DNA from: Chthoniobacterales bacterium
GTDB taxonomy: Bacteria; Verrucomicrobiota; Verrucomicrobiia; Chthoniobacterales; JAATET01
Reading direction: 5' to 3'
Assembly (NCBI GenBank): GCA_036569045.1
Contig: DATCRI010000037.1
Span: forward strand, 1 to 64,000
Length of the DNA stretch: 64,000 nt
Of the stretch, positions 60,869 to 64,000 are shown in pieces (the first letter of the stretch is position 1; the number at the start of each line of letters is the position of its first letter). The notes beneath the pieces were generated by a model. That model ran no database searches and was not told where the DNA came from. It worked only from the letters and a program-made list of their open reading frames with translations. The translations under genes and the position numbers were made by a program.

Positions 60869-60913
60869 CCGCTGACCGGGAGGCGCGCTCCGGCGCGGCC
60901 TCCCCCGTTTCGC

Positions 60914-61666
60914 ATGCCGCCGACCTTCCTCCTCGCCGGCGGACGTTTCGAACCCGCCGACGGCATTCCGCTGACCGATCGCGGATTCCGCTACGGGATG
61001 TCCGTCTTCGAGACGGTTGGCATCCGCGCCGGCCGCCCACTCCTGCTCGACGCCCATCTCGCGACGCTGGCGGCCTCGTTTCACGCCGCCGGCTTTCGCG
61101 TCCCTGCGGATTGGTCGGAGGCGGCCCGCGATGCCCTCCTGCGCCCGGCAGTTTCCGAGGGCGTGGCCCGCATTTATGGCACCGCCGGAGACCGCGACGG
61201 CGACGAATCCCGGGTAGCCCTGCTCTTCGAGGCCATGCCCATCCCGACCGAACTCTCCCGCGCTCGCGCCGTCACCGTGGCCTTCACGCCCGCGACGCCG
61301 TTCGGCAAGACCGGCAACTACTGGCCGCACTTTCTTGCGCGCCCCGCCAGCGGCGACGAGGCCATTCTTTGCGCTCCCAACGGAACCCTGCTCGGCGGAG
61401 CGATGGCCAATCTCTTCCTCGTGCGCGATGGCAATTTGCTGACCCCGCGCCATCCCGTGCGCCGCGGAGTGGTGCGGGCGTGGACCGTTGGCATCGAGGC
61501 CGATCTCACCCGCGCCGATCTCGCCACTGCCGAGGCCGCCTTCCTCACGAACAGTCGCCTCGGGCTCTGCGCGCTCACCGTGATCGACGGGCGTGAACTG
61601 CCGGATCACCCGCTCGTCACCACCACGTGGGAGCGCTACCGCTCGGAGGTTCTCCGTGCCAGCTAA
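60914..61666 (+). CDS. Class-IV aminotransferase / aminodeoxychorismate lyase-like
   Basis: 250 residues. [30 protein letters not shown] (in pieces) opens the fold; the PLP Lys is Lys132 in FGKTGNYW. In the ...[10 protein letters not shown] motif the usual Glu of the EGxxxN signature is Gly161. PabC makes 4-aminobenzoate for folate; branched-chain or D-amino-acid aminotransferases are alternatives. The stop overlaps the mfd start by 11 bp. Confidence 0.75.
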   Translation: MPPTFLLAGGRFEPADGIPLTDRGFRYGMSVFETVGIRAGRPLLLDAHLATLAASFHAAGFRVPADWSEAARDALLRPAVSEGVARIYGTAGDRDGDESRVALLFEAMPIPTELSRARAVTVAFTPATPFGKTGNYWPHFLARPASGDEAILCAPNGTLLGGAMANLFLVRDGNLLTPRHPVRRGVVRAWTVGIEADLTRADLATAEAAFLTNSRLGLCALTVIDGRELPDHPLVTTTWERYRSEVLRAS

Positions 61667-64000
61667 GGCCCTGCTCGCGCGGCTCGAGGCGGCTCTCGGT
61701 GAGCGCCGAAGCTACGAATCGGTCGCCCCCGCCGCACAATCCGCCGTTGCCGCGCTGCTCGTCGGCCGTTCGACCGGCCACACCTGGATCTTCTGCGCGG
61801 ACGTCCGGCGCCAGGAAGAGATCGCCGCCGACCTCGCCACATGGGGCGTCCGCGCGGCCGCCTTCCCTCCTCTCGAAAAAATCGGCACCGGCGAGGACGA
61901 GGACGTGCTTGCCGATCCCGAGACCCTATCCGAGCGACTCGAGATCCTCGGCCGACTCGCGGGCGGTGCAAAGGCGCAGGTCATCGTCGCCGTGGGCTCC
62001 GAGCTGGAGGGCCGCGTCGCCGCGCCGGAAACATTTCGCCGCGACGCGCTCAAGTTCACGCCAGGCCAGCGCATCGATCTCGCCGCTACGGAGGCCACGC
62101 TCGCCAAAGGCGGCTACGACGAAGTTCCCAAAATTTTTGGGCGCGGCCAGTTCGCGCGCCGTGGCGGGATTCTCGATATTTACTCGTGGCAGCACCCACT
62201 GCCCGTGCGCATCGAACTCTTCGACGACGAGGTCGAGAGCATTCGCGAGTTCCAGCTCGACAGCCAGATTTCCGTCGGTCCGCTCGACCACTGCGGCATC
62301 CTGCTCGGCGATCCCGACAGGAAGCTCGTGCCGCTCGAAACGTATTTCGGCAAAAACGACACGCGCATCGCGATCGATTGCGACGGCGTGCCGGATGCGA
62401 TCGTCCTCACTGACGGCGGCGAAAGCGACGTCCCACTGTTTCCTCCCGGCATCGATTTCTTCGAGGCCGGCGACTTCGTGGTCAACGAAGCCAAGCGCCA
62501 GCGCTTCTTCCGCCAGATCCAGGAATGGGCCGCCGATGGCTGGCATGTCGCGCTCGTCTGCAACAACGAGGGCGAGTGGGAGCGCTTTGGCGAACTGGCT
62601 CGCGAGAACGGCCTCGATCCCGGCGTGCTGGAGTATCTGCAGGGCAGTCTCACCGCCGGCTTCACCTGCCCGGCCGCGCGGCTCGCAATCCTGAGCGATG
62701 CCGAGCTCTTTGGGCGCAGTTCCAGCCAGAAGGCCCGCCGCGTCCTCGTGCGGCGCGAGCGCGCGATGGCGTCGCGGGCGGCGATGGATTTCACCGAGTT
62801 CGAAGAGCGCGATCTCGTTGTGCATCTCGAGCACGGCATCGGCCGCTACCTCGGCATGGAAAAATCCGCGGAGGGCGGCGACCAGCTCGTCATCGAGTTC
62901 GCCGAAGAATCCCGGCTCTTCGTGCCGCTGGAGCAGGCGTGGCAGGTCTCGCGCTATGTCGGCCTCGGTCGAAAAAATCCGCCGCTCAGCGAACTCGGCG
63001 ACGGAAAATGGCAGCGCGCGAAGAGCAAGGTCGAGCGCTCGATCTTCGAATACGCGACGACGATGCTGCGCCTGCAGGCCGAGCGCGACACCAGCCTCGG
63101 CCACGCCTTCGGCCCCGACACGCACTGGCAGCAGGAATTCGAACGCAGCTTTGTCTTCACGACGACTGCGGACCAGGCACGCGCCATCGACGAGTCGAAA
63201 GCCGACATGGAAGGCACGCGCCCGATGGACCGTCTCATCTGCGGCGACGTCGGCTTTGGCAAGACGGAGGTGGCCATTCGCACCGCGTTCAAGGCCGTGA
63301 TGGGCGGCAAGCAGGTGGCCTTCCTCGCTCCGACGACCGTGCTCGCGCAGCAGCATTGCCAGACGCTGAAGGAGCGCATGAGCGACTACCCGATCACGGT
63401 CGAGGCGCTGCATCGCTTCCGCACGAAGGCCGAGCAGACGCGCGCCGTGAAGGGCCTGCTCGACGGCGGCGTGGATATCGTCGTCGGCACGCACCGCCTG
63501 CTCAGCGAAGACGTCGTCTTCAAGAATCTCGGCCTCGTCATCGTGGACGAGGAGCAGCGCTTTGGCGTGAAGCACAAGGAGCGCCTCAAGGAGCGCTTCC
63601 GCCTCGTCGACGTCCTCACACTCTCGGCCACACCGATCCCGCGCACGCTCTACCTCGCGCTGATGGGCGCTCGTGACATGTCGCTCATCGAGACGCCGCC
63701 GCCGAATCGCCAGCCGGTCGAGACGATCATCTGCGCCTACGACGAACGCGTGATGCGCGACGCCCTCCAGCGCGAACTCCAGCGCGGCGGCCAAGCCTAC
63801 ATCCTCCACAACCGCGTCGCCACGATCGAGCGGCTCGCCCTGCGCATTCGCGAGCTGTGCCCCGGCGCGCGCGTCGGCGTCGGCCACGGCCAGATGGACG
63901 AGCACGAACTCGAAGCCATCATGGCGAAATTCATTGCCGGCGAACTCGACGTGCTCGTCTCGACCACGATCATCGAAAGCGGCCTCGATATCCCGAACGC
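61656..64000 (+). CDS. mfd: Transcription-repair coupling factor, 5' part
   Basis: Starts at GTG 61656, overlapping the previous gene, and runs off the right edge after about 781 residues. Mfd removes stalled RNA polymerase and recruits UvrA. UvrB-like N-terminal part ([12 protein letters not shown] and [13 protein letters not shown]), the polymerase-interaction domain ([15 protein letters not shown] at about residue 388), Walker [12 protein letters not shown] with Lys536, DEEQ at about 631 and [20 protein letters not shown]. The RNAP-binding motif comes about 100 residues earlier than in E. coli Mfd, so the N-terminal region is shortened. Confidence 0.96.
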   Translation, partial: MPAKALLARLEAALGERRSYESVAPAAQSAVAALLVGRSTGHTWIFCADVRRQEEIAADLATWGVRAAAFPPLEKIGTGEDEDVLADPETLSERLEILGRLAGGAKAQVIVAVGSELEGRVAAPETFRRDALKFTPGQRIDLAATEATLAKGGYDEVPKIFGRGQFARRGGILDIYSWQHPLPVRIELFDDEVESIREFQLDSQISVGPLDHCGILLGDPDRKLVPLETYFGKNDTRIAIDCDGVPDAIVLTDGGESDVPLFPPGIDFFEAGDFVVNEAKRQRFFRQIQEWAADGWHVALVCNNEGEWERFGELARENGLDPGVLEYLQGSLTAGFTCPAARLAILSDAELFGRSSSQKARRVLVRRERAMASRAAMDFTEFEERDLVVHLEHGIGRYLGMEKSAEGGDQLVIEFAEESRLFVPLEQAWQVSRYVGLGRKNPPLSELGDGKWQRAKSKVERSIFEYATTMLRLQAERDTSLGHAFGPDTHWQQEFERSFVFTTTADQARAIDESKADMEGTRPMDRLICGDVGFGKTEVAIRTAFKAVMGGKQVAFLAPTTVLAQQHCQTLKERMSDYPITVEALHRFRTKAEQTRAVKGLLDGGVDIVVGTHRLLSEDVVFKNLGLVIVDEEQRFGVKHKERLKERFRLVDVLTLSATPIPRTLYLALMGARDMSLIETPPPNRQPVETIICAYDERVMRDALQRELQRGGQAYILHNRVATIERLALRIRELCPGARVGVGHGQMDEHELEAIMAKFIAGELDVLVSTTIIESGLDIPN

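Overview
The window is 64 kb of GC-rich, densely packed bacterial chromosome. Gene content and protein style point to a Gram-negative member of the Verrucomicrobiota. The pointers are an OprB-type outer-membrane porin, DUF983 and LAB_N proteins, a DR2241-like Fe-S protein, NxxG-repeat secreted proteins and a PpaC-type CBS/DRTGG pyrophosphatase. The phylum assignment is inference. I see no insertion sequence, prophage, integrase or CRISPR array; the region reads as core chromosome. Many long antisense open frames are by-products of high GC and were ignored.

Layout. 1-1.6 kb: a gene tail, a small Cys-rich protein, dps, an unknown protein behind a Fur-box-like palindrome, and tRNA-Glu. 1.7-5.8 kb: a minus-strand trio (MpaB-like oxygenase, lone LolD-type ATPase, SanA/YdcF-like protein), a VOC protein and a secreted repeat protein. 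6.2-12.5 kb: VanZ, ligA, argD, argF, rplS, rnhB, yraN. 12.5-23.2 kb: a sulfur-acquisition block made of an Rrf2 regulator, two sulfate-binding proteins around cysK, an M14 deacylase-like gene, cysT-cysW-cysA, an SLC13/TrkA-C permease and a convergent OprB-type porin. 23.3-25.9 kb: rpsO-pnp with a large intercistronic hairpin. 26-36.3 kb: phosphodiesterase, GNAT, 4Fe-4S uracil-DNA glycosylase, AIG2-like and GYF-like proteins, leuC-traB/gumN-leuD, HAD hydrolase, quinone-oxidoreductase-like protein, pyrophosphatase, ohr. 36.5-44.9 kb: acetate-type symporter with DUF485 partner, RRM RNA-binding protein, PduO adenosyltransferase, HlyD/DUF1656/FUSC efflux genes, amidohydrolase, DR2241-like protein. 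45-51.6 kb: the complete F1Fo ATP synthase operon (atpBEFHAGDC) on the minus strand. 51.8-64 kb: two glycosyltransferases and asnB, LAB_N and DUF983 proteins, purA, uppS, a sigma-54 activator with a Glu at the phospho-acceptor position, a class-IV aminotransferase and the start of mfd.

Most notable. A 17-bp operator-like sequence (ACGAYY-N5-AGTCGT) occurs twice upstream of the first sulfate-binding-protein gene, just behind the Rrf2 gene, and once more, 10 kb away, upstream of the porin gene. Two of the copies agree over 21 of 24 bases. This predicts one thiol- or Fe-S-responsive regulon covering outer-membrane entry, periplasmic capture, two inner-membrane routes and cysteine synthesis. Other observations are a perfect 18-bp CRP/FNR-like palindrome between the atp operon and a glycosyltransferase, a double-stem hairpin between rpsO and pnp, and several intercistronic hairpins.
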